The notes below the pieces were generated by a model. The model made no database searches. It was not told the DNA's origin and was given only the letters and a program-made list of their open reading frames with translations. A stretch of 9,390 nucleotides of DNA from Candidatus Zhuqueibacterota bacterium 4572_119 (GTDB lineage Bacteria; Zhuqueibacterota; Zhuqueibacteria; Thermofontimicrobiales; Thermofontimicrobiaceae): the NCBI GenBank assembly GCA_002084535.1, contig NBLI01000037.1, positions 1 through 9,390 of the forward strand. Reading direction: 5' to 3'. The position numbers and the translations under genes are program-made. This document shows positions 1-6,608 of this stretch, one piece after another (position 1 is the stretch's first letter; the number at the start of each line of letters is the position of its first letter).

Positions 1-101
1 GCACTCAACAATTATATTTATTGATTTCCTGGATAGTATCAACAATTACAATTTCAAGTGTGCGACATCTTGAATACTCCCATAACTGATGTGTTACACG
101 A

Positions 102-1088
102 TTACCGAAAAACTGCTTGTGTTTCAGCGACAACTTTTCTTTTTGTAATCTTTCTGTCATCCCGATCTTCCGATGGTTTATCATATTCAAACTGTACAAC
201 CTTTGCTAATGGTCTGCGCGTTTTCGGTTCCATTTTGTTTGAATCCTTTGTCAACATTTCTGCCAATCCGAAACTCGAGAGACCGCTGTAACCGGCAAGT
301 ATTATGAGTTTTACATTATTTTGTGTTTCAAAGGGTTTATTAACGATAATTAAAAGCCCGCAATCATGACCTTTGCTAATTTTTCTTTCATAAAACCTAT
401 CAAACCATTCAGCTTTTGCTATATTTTTTTTTGATTTCTGAAAATGAATGCCCCAATTTTCTGGATTTTGACTTGCCTCGGTCACTGCACTTTTTTCTTC
501 GAACGGGCCCCACTTTTGAGGACGTATGAAACGAAACGGAATTTTTTTTCTGTTTGATTTCTCTGGATTTAAAGGTTCCGCATTGTATAAATTAGCAATA
601 ATAAATTCTGATAAAGGATTGGCTTTTGGCGATCCAATGATAATTGTGTTATTTTCCTTTATATAATCAATAACATCATTTTGTTCCTTTTCGAATTCGA
701 GGCTTGACATAAAGTTGAATTTCAGCCGCTTCTTACCGCTAATTTGATTTAGATGAGCTGTTATCTCATTCATCACCTTAAGGTCCCATGAACCAAAAAC
801 AGATTTTTTTTCATTTGCCCTTGCCCCGCCAAATATGAAACTATAACTACCTTTCTGTAAAAATGGTATCCAAAACGGATTTTCTTTAATTTCAAAAAGT
901 TGGGAAATATCACACTTAAAATAATCGCACACTTTCTCAATGGTTTCCCGTTGAATCTGCTTCCAATTATCGTTAAACAAGCTGTAAAAAGTAACACGGC
1001 TGACTCCAATGCGTTTGGCAATTTCAGATTTATTCTGACTCTCATCATCTTTGAGTAATGTTTGAAAGTTGGTTACGAGCCTGGACAT
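102..1088 (-). CDS. HTH (XRE-like) regulator with unrecognised C-terminal domain
   Basis: The predicted product has 328 residues. Residues about 19-66 form a Cro/C1-type helix-turn-helix: SEIAKRIGVSRVTFYSLF, followed by a helix and KCDISQLFEI, which is typical of XRE-like DNA-binding domains. The remaining ~260 residues are not a family I can name. They contain three hydrophobic strand plus glycine-loop segments: YSFIFGGARAN (82-92), NTIIIGSPKANPLSE (147-161) and VKLIILAGYSGLSS (259-272). This pattern suggests an alpha/beta Rossmann-like sensor or nucleotide-binding fold, which is inference only. No signal peptide or membrane segment is seen, so it should be cytoplasmic. The ATG at 1088 is supported by AAAGGAG at 1097-1103 on the minus strand, 8 bases upstream. 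The gene diverges from the LysM gene, and the shared intergenic region carries repeats that could be its operators. The tail (about 300-328) is highly charged and probably disordered. DNA binding is likely; ligand and targets are unknown. Confidence 0.8.
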   Translation of the reverse strand: MSRLVTNFQTLLKDDESQNKSEIAKRIGVSRVTFYSLFNDNWKQIQRETIEKVCDYFKCDISQLFEIKENPFWIPFLQKGSYSFIFGGARANEKKSVFGSWDLKVMNEITAHLNQISGKKRLKFNFMSSLEFEKEQNDVIDYIKENNTIIIGSPKANPLSEFIIANLYNAEPLNPEKSNRKKIPFRFIRPQKWGPFEEKSAVTEASQNPENWGIHFQKSKKNIAKAEWFDRFYERKISKGHDCGLLIIVNKPFETQNNVKLIILAGYSGLSSFGLAEMLTKDSNKMEPKTRRPLAKVVQFEYDKPSEDRDDRKITKRKVVAETQAVFR

Positions 1089-1125
1089 ATTTGTATCTCC
1101 TTTGCCTGTTTATTTAAATATGTTT

Positions 1126-1212
1126 AGAGGTATGTACAATATGATACGACACAACAAACCATATTGTTCAGAGGTTGGTACACATTGTTTGCAGCTAACC
1201 AACCTCTGTACA
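1126..1212. repeat. Direct and inverted repeats, candidate operator cluster
   Basis: Two direct 13-mers lie 44 bases apart: AGAGGTATGTACA (1126-1138) and AGAGGTTGGTACA (1170-1182), identical at 11 of 13 positions. The second is also the left arm of a perfect 11-bp inverted repeat, CAGAGGTTGGT (1169-1179) with ACCAACCTCTG (1198-1208). After one mismatch the arms gain three more pairs (1165-1167 with 1210-1212). A further inverted repeat, ACAATATG (1136-1143) with CATATTGT (1160-1167), interleaves with these. The position is between the divergent HTH gene and LysM gene, where a self-regulating repressor usually binds. A transcript hairpin is the alternative: on the plus strand the stem is followed by ACATTTTTG, a poor U-tract. 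The repeats are seen directly; the operator role is inferred. Confidence 0.55.
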
Positions 1213-1255
1213 TTTTTGTCATTCATCGAAACATTTTTGAAATACTTTTGTCTAA

Positions 1256-1261
1256 TATAAT
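1256..1261 (+). promoter_or_regulatory. Candidate -10 box for the LysM gene
   Basis: A perfect TATAAT lies about 97 bases upstream of the LysM start codon. The expected -35 position is only T-rich (around 1233-1239), and the TTGAAA at 1237-1242 is too close (13-base spacer). It could be a real promoter giving a leader of about 90 bases, or a chance match in AT-rich DNA. Confidence 0.3.
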
Positions 1262-1342
1262 AAAGAGCAAAAAAAATGTTAAGGAATCCATCGCGTGAAA
1301 ATTACAGATATATTTCCCATCACAATATTAATCAAAACCTTT

Positions 1343-1353
1343 AAGGAGGTGAT
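1343..1353 (+). promoter_or_regulatory. Near-ideal Shine-Dalgarno that sets the LysM start
   Basis: AAGGAGGTGAT matches the full anti-Shine-Dalgarno at the 16S rRNA 3' end. The core GGAGG ends 8 bases before the ATG at 1358. This decides that start over the upstream in-frame GTG at 1295, which has no such signal. Apart from the regulator's AAAGGAG, it is the strongest ribosome-binding site in the window. Confidence 0.85.
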
Positions 1354-1357
1354 AAAT

Positions 1358-1708
1358 ATGAAGGCAATCATGAATATTGTCATTGTGGTTTTAATTTTTG
1401 CTTTTATCGGTTTTCATATTGTTTTAAACAAAGTCGAAACTTTTGTTAATCAAAAGGTCACTCGAATCCAGCAAAATTCAGAATCAAAAATTAAAGACTA
1501 CTATGACGAAAGCCGAAAAGTAATAATTCATACCATGCAAGCAGGAGAAACACTAATCGATTTGGAGCAGCGTTATGATGTCGATCGGCGAGTCATTCAA
1601 AAGGCAAATAATATTCAGGATGAACGCTTGCTGGCAATTAGACAGGAAATAATTATTCCAGTCAGGCACAAAGCCGCGAATTACAGCTCCATGAGAACTT
1701 ACCACTAA
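1358..1708 (+). CDS. Small membrane-anchored LysM-domain protein
   Basis: The product has 116 residues from the ATG chosen by the AAGGAGGTGAT site. Residues about 5-24 are a single hydrophobic segment (IMNIVIVVLIFAFIGFHIVL), likely an uncleaved N-terminal anchor. Residues about 25-52 are charged and helical, a possible short coiled coil or spacer. Residues about 56-105 resemble one LysM repeat: HTMQAGETLIDLEQRYDV, then RRVIQKANNIQDERLLAIRQEIIIPV, matching the usual pattern of a hydroxyl/Gly-Glu-Thr-Leu start, an Asn-containing middle and a closing IxIP. LysM domains bind N-acetylglucosamine-containing glycans such as peptidoglycan, so this is probably an envelope-facing protein. There is no enzymatic domain. 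It is the only plus-strand gene recognised here and converges on the lipoprotein gene, leaving just 19 bases between them. The family call is good; the role is unknown. Confidence 0.8.
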   Translation: MKAIMNIVIVVLIFAFIGFHIVLNKVETFVNQKVTRIQQNSESKIKDYYDESRKVIIHTMQAGETLIDLEQRYDVDRRVIQKANNIQDERLLAIRQEIIIPVRHKAANYSSMRTYH

Positions 1709-1727
1709 CGCACTGCAACAATGAAGC

Positions 1728-2279
1728 TTACTTATTATCATTTAATTTTTGTTCAACATACGGCTTGAACCGTTCAAACAAAAAATGAAACCAGACATTT
1801 TTCACGACCTCTGAAATATTTTCTTCCATCTCTCCTGATCCGTGTACTGATACGGTTAACTTAGTGGAATCCAAACCAACAGGTTCAAGATTATATGTTG
1901 TAACCATTTGAATGGCAGTGCCAGAAAGCCCAAGCGGACCGTCGAAGCGAAGCGCTTTTCCCCGGTGCGCGTAAATCACTGTCGCGTGCAAAACACCATC
2001 GCCAGACTCCTCATCAAATATTTCCCAAAAACCACCGCCGGGTTTCGCTTCAATATAAAACTTTGCTGGATTTCCGGAAAATGAATGATCCCACCAGCCG
2101 CTTATGTCTCCAGTGATCGCGTCATATATTTCGTCAGGTTCTCCAGGCAAATTAAGCTTATGTTCAAAACTGAATACGCCATATTTTGGCATTTGTTCTT
2201 TCTCATTTTTATCTTGACAGGAATGTAAAACTATCAATATTAAAAAAATTACCAAACCCTTTACACTCGATTGAATCAT
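1728..2279 (-). CDS. SRPBCC/AHSA1-like lipoprotein
   Basis: The product has 183 residues. The N-terminus is a lipoprotein signal: a hydrophobic stretch (VKGLVIFLILIVL) and a lipobox LHSC, with Cys21 as the expected lipidation site. The mature part resembles the START/SRPBCC (AHSA1, polyketide cyclase-like) fold. It has an early EHKLNLPGEPDEIYDAITGD, a GWWD motif near 61-64, a KPGGGFWEIF turn near 79-88, HATVIYAHRGKALRF near 97-111, and a closing amphipathic helix (NVWFHFLFERFKPYVEQ). These proteins bind hydrophobic ligands or assist folding in other settings; the ligand here cannot be read from sequence. The ATG at 2279 is preceded by AAAAGGAAA at 2286-2294. It lies 38 bases after the preceding gene on the same strand and is probably the last gene of its transcription unit. 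Export as a lipoprotein is unusual for this mainly cytoplasmic fold. Confidence 0.78.
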   Translation of the reverse strand: MIQSSVKGLVIFLILIVLHSCQDKNEKEQMPKYGVFSFEHKLNLPGEPDEIYDAITGDISGWWDHSFSGNPAKFYIEAKPGGGFWEIFDEESGDGVLHATVIYAHRGKALRFDGPLGLSGTAIQMVTTYNLEPVGLDSTKLTVSVHGSGEMEENISEVVKNVWFHFLFERFKPYVEQKLNDNK

Positions 2280-2317
2280 TCAACATTTCCTTTTCTGTTT
2301 GTTTAAAAATATAACAT

Positions 2318-3277
2318 TTAAGTCGCGAAACAGTAAACAAACCGTTCACTTCCCAAACCACTGGTGAGCAACCGTTCCTTTTTATTACTGAGCAATTTTT
2401 GCGTCCAGTCCGTAAATCCTCCATCGACTAAAAAATATTCAGTCTCCTCTCTGTCGGTCGCGTAGATATGGAAACGAAGCAGTTTGTAATATCCCGCGCC
2501 GGAATTACTTTCCTCGTCAACTTCAAATTTAATTCCTGGAAACTTTTGTATTAGCTCATCAAGAAGAAAATTATTAATTTTATTAACTATTTGATTTTCA
2601 ATAATAAAGAAAACAACTCTGACCTGATTAATCTGAAAAATTTTTTCCCCCGCGGTTTTAAAAATATTGATATAATATGAAATATGCTCTTTTAATGATT
2701 CAAGCTCAAAGTTGAACGATCCTTCGTCCTTGCCGGCTGTACAGAGTGAGAGCAGCTTGAAGTGGGGAAACGCGGCGGCTTCATCAAACATTTGGGCGCG
2801 AACGACTCGGTGAGAAGCGCAAAGCTTGACAGTTTGCTGCTTTTTTGAGCCTTTTCGCAAATTGCTTTTTCTACGCGTTGCCGCTTCTAACGCCAAAACA
2901 TTTGTTGGATCAGAGCAAACTTCTGAGTTCCGGATTGTGACAACTACATTATTTTGATCAACCGGCGCAACCACAGAACTCGTTCCTAACGGACAAACAG
3001 GAGACAACTCAACAAGCTCAAAGCTATCCGGCAAAATTAAAAATGCCATTTTTTCAAAGTCCATCAGTTTCGCAGGTTCAATTTGCGCTGGCTTCACAAA
3101 GCGATTGCTGGCATATTGAGCCATTAAGTCTTTTGGCTGCAAGCGACTCACTTTCTCCCGGTAAACCTCCAGCAGAAAAGACTGCAAATCAGTGAAGCTT
3201 AAGCTGGTGGTTAATTCATTTAACAGGTTTGGGTTGTTTGCTTTTTTGAGAATTCGGTTTATCAGGTTTCGATTCAT
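2318..3277 (-). CDS. Uncharacterised protein resembling a class II aminoacyl-tRNA synthetase paralogue
   Basis: The product has 319 residues and no signal peptide. The C-terminus carries GLGSERF (307-313), resembling class II synthetase motif 3 (small-Gly-x-Gly-x-x-Arg). It is preceded by VDGGFTDWTQKLL (284-296). The segment HRVVRAQMFDEAAAFPHFKL (156-175) resembles motif 2, with its Arg and a following His-Phe. The middle holds PVCPLGTSSVVAPVDQN (93-109) and IRNSEVCSDPTNVLALE (115-131), which look like well-conserved core strands. There is no anticodon-binding domain, and the length is shorter than a functional HisRS or ProRS. Paralogues of this type (for example HisZ) have taken regulatory or amino-acid/nucleotide-binding roles. 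The start at 3277 lacks a clear Shine-Dalgarno sequence. It follows the NamZ-type gene by 42 bases and precedes the lipoprotein gene by 38, so co-transcription is likely. The fold assignment is moderately secure; the function is not known. Confidence 0.6.
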   Translation of the reverse strand: MNRNLINRILKKANNPNLLNELTTSLSFTDLQSFLLEVYREKVSRLQPKDLMAQYASNRFVKPAQIEPAKLMDFEKMAFLILPDSFELVELSPVCPLGTSSVVAPVDQNNVVVTIRNSEVCSDPTNVLALEAATRRKSNLRKGSKKQQTVKLCASHRVVRAQMFDEAAAFPHFKLLSLCTAGKDEGSFNFELESLKEHISYYINIFKTAGEKIFQINQVRVVFFIIENQIVNKINNFLLDELIQKFPGIKFEVDEESNSGAGYYKLLRFHIYATDREETEYFLVDGGFTDWTQKLLSNKKERLLTSGLGSERFVYCFAT

Positions 3278-3319
3278 AATGGATCAAAATTATTAATCAA
3301 ATGAAAGTTTGCCCCATCT

Positions 3320-4570
3320 TCAATATAATAAATACTTCTTCCTTTTTTCCCTGAAATTCTTTAATTGCTTTTCCCAGGGTTGGATAATCTTTTCCGCGGA
3401 ATATCCTTTTTGAACAAAATCCGCGATGTAGTCAGTTCCAAATGCTTTGTTAAAACTGGTAATCCGTTTAGTATCAAAAATGTTATTATCGGGGTAGAGT
3501 TTTTGAATCGCGGTTAAAATGTGAACCTGAATTTTTACCAGTTCAACTTTGCTATAGTCTAAAATATGTACCTGCACTCCTGAACACACCTCTTTGATGA
3601 ATTTATAATAATACGGACGAAACCAGATAGGACGGAAATAAACGCCCGGCAAATTTCTGTTATTCAGTTCTTTGGCTAATTCATCCCCATCCATCCACGG
3701 CGTACCGATCAGTTCGAAAGGTGAGGTGTAGCCGACCCCATTGGAAACCGTTCCTAATTCCCCGATGCCACCTGTCAAAGAATAATAATAAGCCACTTCC
3801 GGTTTTGGGATATGAGGCGAAGTTGGAATCCACATTAATCCCGTATCTGTCCATAACATTCCTCTTTCCCAACCTTCCATAGGAATCACAGTCAAATCAC
3901 AACCAATTCCAAATTCCTTATTAAAAAATAGAGCCAATTCCCCCACCGTCATTCCATAAACATAGGGTATGGGATACAACCCGATAAAAGAGCTGAATTC
4001 AGGTTCCAAAATATTTCCATCAATTTTGACGCCTCCCAGAGGATCAGGACGATCAAGCACAATAAATTTGATATTGTGCTTACGCGCGGCTTCCATAGCG
4101 TAAGCCATTGTATAAATAAAGGTATATGTCCGCGAGCCAATATCTTGAATATCATAAATCAGCACATCTATATTTTTCAGCATCTCGCTGGTTGGTCGTC
4201 TCGTTTTGCCGTATAAACTGTAAACGATTATTCCGGTTTTTTCATCTTTGTATGTTACAACCTTATCCCCACCGCTAATATCGCCGCGAACTCCATGTTC
4301 CGGTCCAAATAAAGCGACAAGGTGGACGCCCGGATTTTCATTCAACGCGTCCACTGTTGATTTGAGATTATTAGTAACACCGGTAACATTGGTGATTAAA
4401 CCGACTTTTTTGCCTTTAACCAAATCAAGTTTCTTTTCCAGTAATACATCAATACCTGTTTTAATCCTGGGAGATATCCCTTCTGACATATTCTCACCTG
4501 CGTTTCCCGGCATAGTGATCATTAATAAAAATACAAAAATAACTATACAATGTAATAAATACTTGCTCAT
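3320..4570 (-). CDS. namZ: Exported exo-beta-N-acetylmuramidase, NamZ/DUF1343 family
   Basis: The product has 416 residues from the ATG at 4570, which follows AGGA at 4577-4580 by 6 bases. An in-frame upstream TTG at 4597 lacks such a site. Residues 1-24 form a signal peptide (MSKYLLHCIVIFVFLLMITM, likely cleavage near GNA), so it acts in the periplasm or outside the cell. Family landmarks in order are KVGLITNVTG (55-64), LFGPEHGVRG (87-96), VLIYDIQDIGSRTYT (136-150), VLDRPDPLGG (171-180), LYPIPYVYGMTVGELA (198-213), SPHIP (251-255) and GVGYTSPFELIGTPW (278-292). DUF1343 proteins are known as NamZ (GH171) enzymes that release MurNAc from the non-reducing end of peptidoglycan fragments during cell-wall turnover. 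The length is full and no landmark is missing. It heads a three-gene unit just beyond the ATP synthase terminator. No MurNAc uptake or recycling genes (murQ, nagZ, amgK) are in the window. Confidence 0.9.
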   Translation of the reverse strand: MSKYLLHCIVIFVFLLMITMPGNAGENMSEGISPRIKTGIDVLLEKKLDLVKGKKVGLITNVTGVTNNLKSTVDALNENPGVHLVALFGPEHGVRGDISGGDKVVTYKDEKTGIIVYSLYGKTRRPTSEMLKNIDVLIYDIQDIGSRTYTFIYTMAYAMEAARKHNIKFIVLDRPDPLGGVKIDGNILEPEFSSFIGLYPIPYVYGMTVGELALFFNKEFGIGCDLTVIPMEGWERGMLWTDTGLMWIPTSPHIPKPEVAYYYSLTGGIGELGTVSNGVGYTSPFELIGTPWMDGDELAKELNNRNLPGVYFRPIWFRPYYYKFIKEVCSGVQVHILDYSKVELVKIQVHILTAIQKLYPDNNIFDTKRITSFNKAFGTDYIADFVQKGYSAEKIIQPWEKQLKNFREKRKKYLLY

Positions 4571-4648
4571 TTGTATTCCTTTCCTTTTTTCCATCAATAA
4601 TGATAAAGATTAAAAAGATGTTTTTTAATAAATTAAAAAAAATATAAT

Positions 4649-4691
4649 AAAAAAAGGTGACTAATGCAAATACTTATTGCACCATCACCTT
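4649..4691 (-). terminator. Intrinsic terminator of the ATP synthase operon
   Basis: Read on the minus strand, AAGGTGA (4691-4685) pairs with TCACCTT (4660-4654). An inner stem, TGCAA (4681-4677) with TTGCA (4669-4665), forms across a small internal loop. The stem is followed at once by seven T residues (4655-4649) and more T-rich sequence. It begins 53 bases after the atpC stop, in the right orientation to end atp transcription before the NamZ gene. The plus-strand reading has no comparable T-tract. Confidence 0.85.
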
Positions 4692-4743
4692 CATTTAAGT
4701 TTTTATCAATATTTTTTGAAATCAAATAAAAATTTAATAAACT

Positions 4744-5160
4744 TTACTCTGGTTTAACCTTTTTAATAACCTTGATTCTGTTCTCTGCTTTTGCTAATGC
4801 CAGCTTCGCCCTGTTAATATCTGTTTTCGTTGTTTTTTCTGCCAATCTTCTCTCCGCTCTTTCTTTGGCGTATAAAGCGCGTTCAAGATTTATTTCAGTG
4901 GCTTCTTCAGCGGTTTCCACAAGAATAGTTGTTATATTTGGTAAAACTTCAACTATACCGCCACTGGTGGCAAAATATTTCACATCATTATTTTCCAGGT
5001 TGGCTTTTATTTCGCCGATTGTCAGCGTCGTAACAAAAGGTTCGTGTCCGGCTTTGATTCCCAGATATCCTGCAACACCCGGCAAGCGAACGTGCTGGAT
5101 TTTTGCTTTGTACAAAACACTCAGCGGAGTAATTATTTCTAAGTCGAAAACTTTGTCCAT
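4744..5160 (-). CDS. atpC: F1Fo ATP synthase epsilon subunit
   Basis: The product has 138 residues, the normal epsilon length. The N-terminal beta-sandwich covers about 1-85, with FDLEIITPLSVLYKAK, the conserved turn GYLGIKAGHEPFVTTL (31-46) and SGGIVEVLPNITTILVETAE (66-85). The C-terminal helical hairpin (about 90-133) is rich in Ala, Glu, Lys and Arg; in this family it can extend to inhibit ATP hydrolysis. Epsilon joins gamma in the rotor's central stalk. The start at 5160 lies 17 bases after the atpD stop, and no clear Shine-Dalgarno sequence is visible, so translation may depend on coupling to atpD. It is the last gene of the operon, 53 bases before the terminator. Confidence 0.95.
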   Translation of the reverse strand: MDKVFDLEIITPLSVLYKAKIQHVRLPGVAGYLGIKAGHEPFVTTLTIGEIKANLENNDVKYFATSGGIVEVLPNITTILVETAEEATEINLERALYAKERAERRLAEKTTKTDINRAKLALAKAENRIKVIKKVKPE

Positions 5161-5177
5161 TTTATTTCAATTCAAAT

Positions 5178-6566
5178 TTATAAATTTTTAGCTCTTTCCA
5201 CAGCTTCTTCAATCGTTCCTACCATAAAAAACGCTTGTTCGGGCAGGTCGTCGTATTTGCCTTCAGTCAGGTCTTTGAATCCCTTGATCGTATCTTCAAG
5301 GCGAACATATTTACCTTCGCGCCCGGTAAATTCTTCAGCGACAAAAAACGGCTGGGACAAAAATCGTTGAATCCGTCTGGCGCGATTCACTGTAAGCTTG
5401 TCTTCATCAGACAGCTCCTCCATACCGAGAATATTAATAATATCCTGCAGTTCTTTATACTTTTGCAAAATTTCTATAACCGCCCTGGCTGTATTGAAGT
5501 GTTCCTCACCAACTATTTTTGGATCAAGCAAAATTGAGGTTGATTCCAAAGGATCGACAGCCGGATAAATGCCAAGCTCGGTTAATTTCCGCGATAACAC
5601 CGTGGTTGCGTCAAGATGTCCAAAAGTCGTTGCCGGCGCAGGATCTGTCAAATCATCAGCCGGCACGTAAATCGCCTGGACAGATGTGATTGATCCATTT
5701 TTTGTAGAAGTGATTCTCTCCTGGAGCTCGCCCATTTCAGTTGCCAGTGTCGGCTGGTACCCCACAGCGGACGGCATTCTTCCCAGCAAAGCGGACACCT
5801 CTGATCCAGCTTGTGTAAAACGAAAAATATTATCGATAAACAAAAGTACATCCCTGCCTTCGTCTTCTCTGAAATATTCAGCAACTGTCAAAGCGGATAG
5901 ACCAACGCGCAACCTGGCGCCGGGAGGTTCGTTCATCTGTCCATAAACCATACTGGTTTTATCTATTACTCCGGACTCCTGCATTTCCAGCCAAAGATCG
6001 TTTCCCTCACGAGTTCGCTCTCCCACTCCGGCAAATACAGAATAGCCGCCGTGTTCTTTAGCGATATTATGGATAAGCTCCATAATAACCACTGTTTTAC
6101 CGACTCCGGCACCACCGAACAAACCGGTTTTTCCACCTTTGGAATAAGGCTCCAGTAGGTCAATAACTTTGATGCCTGTTTCAAAAATTTCGCCCTTTAC
6201 ATCAAGGTCTTCGAATTTTAATTTTTCTTTATGAATCGGGTCATACCTGACGGCTTCCACATCGCCTTGTTCATCGATTGGTTCACCAATTAAATTGAAC
6301 ATGCGACCCAGTGTTTTTGGACCCACAGGCATTTTGATCGGTTCACCTGTATCTTCTACTTTCATTCCCCGAATCAAACCATCAGTGAAGTCCATTGCCA
6401 CGCATCTCACAGTTCTCTCCCCAAGATGCTGCTGAACTTCAAGAACCAAGCGGGATCCATCCTGGCGTTTGATCTCCAACGCGTTCAAGATCGACGGCAA
6501 TTTACCTTCATCAAATCTGACATCGACAACCGCGCCAATAATCTGTACAATTTGACCTTTTTCCAT
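5178..6566 (-). CDS. atpD: F1Fo ATP synthase beta (catalytic) subunit
   Basis: The product has 462 residues from the ATG at 6566, preceded by GAGG at 6576-6579 with a 9-base gap. The in-frame TTG at 6581 overlaps that site and is rejected. The beta-barrel N-domain begins KGQIVQIIGAVVDVRF. The nucleotide-binding domain has the P-loop GGAGVGKT (151-158), GERTREG with the expected catalytic Glu183, and the Walker B strand LLFIDNIF (Asp245). Next comes the conserved GRMPSAVGYQPTLATEMGEL (262-281). The C-terminal domain holds EELSDED (383-389), the local version of the DELSEED lever that contacts gamma. All catalytic features are intact. Together with alpha it forms the hexamer that makes ATP at the membrane. 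Nothing suggests a V-type or N-ATPase variant. Confidence 0.98.
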   Translation of the reverse strand: MEKGQIVQIIGAVVDVRFDEGKLPSILNALEIKRQDGSRLVLEVQQHLGERTVRCVAMDFTDGLIRGMKVEDTGEPIKMPVGPKTLGRMFNLIGEPIDEQGDVEAVRYDPIHKEKLKFEDLDVKGEIFETGIKVIDLLEPYSKGGKTGLFGGAGVGKTVVIMELIHNIAKEHGGYSVFAGVGERTREGNDLWLEMQESGVIDKTSMVYGQMNEPPGARLRVGLSALTVAEYFREDEGRDVLLFIDNIFRFTQAGSEVSALLGRMPSAVGYQPTLATEMGELQERITSTKNGSITSVQAIYVPADDLTDPAPATTFGHLDATTVLSRKLTELGIYPAVDPLESTSILLDPKIVGEEHFNTARAVIEILQKYKELQDIINILGMEELSDEDKLTVNRARRIQRFLSQPFFVAEEFTGREGKYVRLEDTIKGFKDLTEGKYDDLPEQAFFMVGTIEEAVERAKNL

Positions 6567-6608
6567 ATATAAAAACCTCAATTATAAAATATTTCGTTTA
6601 CTGTTTTA

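Noticed and set aside
59..66. TGTGCGAC shared with 9338-9345 near the other edge, as possible element ends
   Set aside because: An 8-base match between two places in 9.4 kb is expected by chance. It does not extend, so it is not evidence of a shared mobile-element end.
53..74. TTCAAG / CTTGAA hairpin downstream of the regulator gene
   Set aside because: The stem is only 6 bp with a 10-base loop and no T-tract, so it is not a convincing terminator.
5..199. Minus-strand open frame at the left edge, continuing past the regulator's stop
   Set aside because: Half of it overlaps the 3' end of the regulator gene in another frame. The other ~32 residues (including LEIVIVDTIQEINKY) are too few to assign. 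A frameshifted remnant of another gene is possible but unsupported.
1709..1727. Possible bidirectional terminator between the convergent LysM and lipoprotein genes
   Set aside because: Only 19 bases separate the genes, and I find no stem longer than about 4 bp there.
4248..4613. Plus-strand open frame of 121 residues opposite the muramidase 5' end
   Set aside because: It is antisense to the NamZ-type gene's conserved N-terminal region, with no independent coding evidence.
4772..5191. Plus-strand open frame of 139 residues opposite atpC
   Set aside because: It is antisense to a clearly coding epsilon subunit, has no recognisable motifs and no ribosome-binding site.
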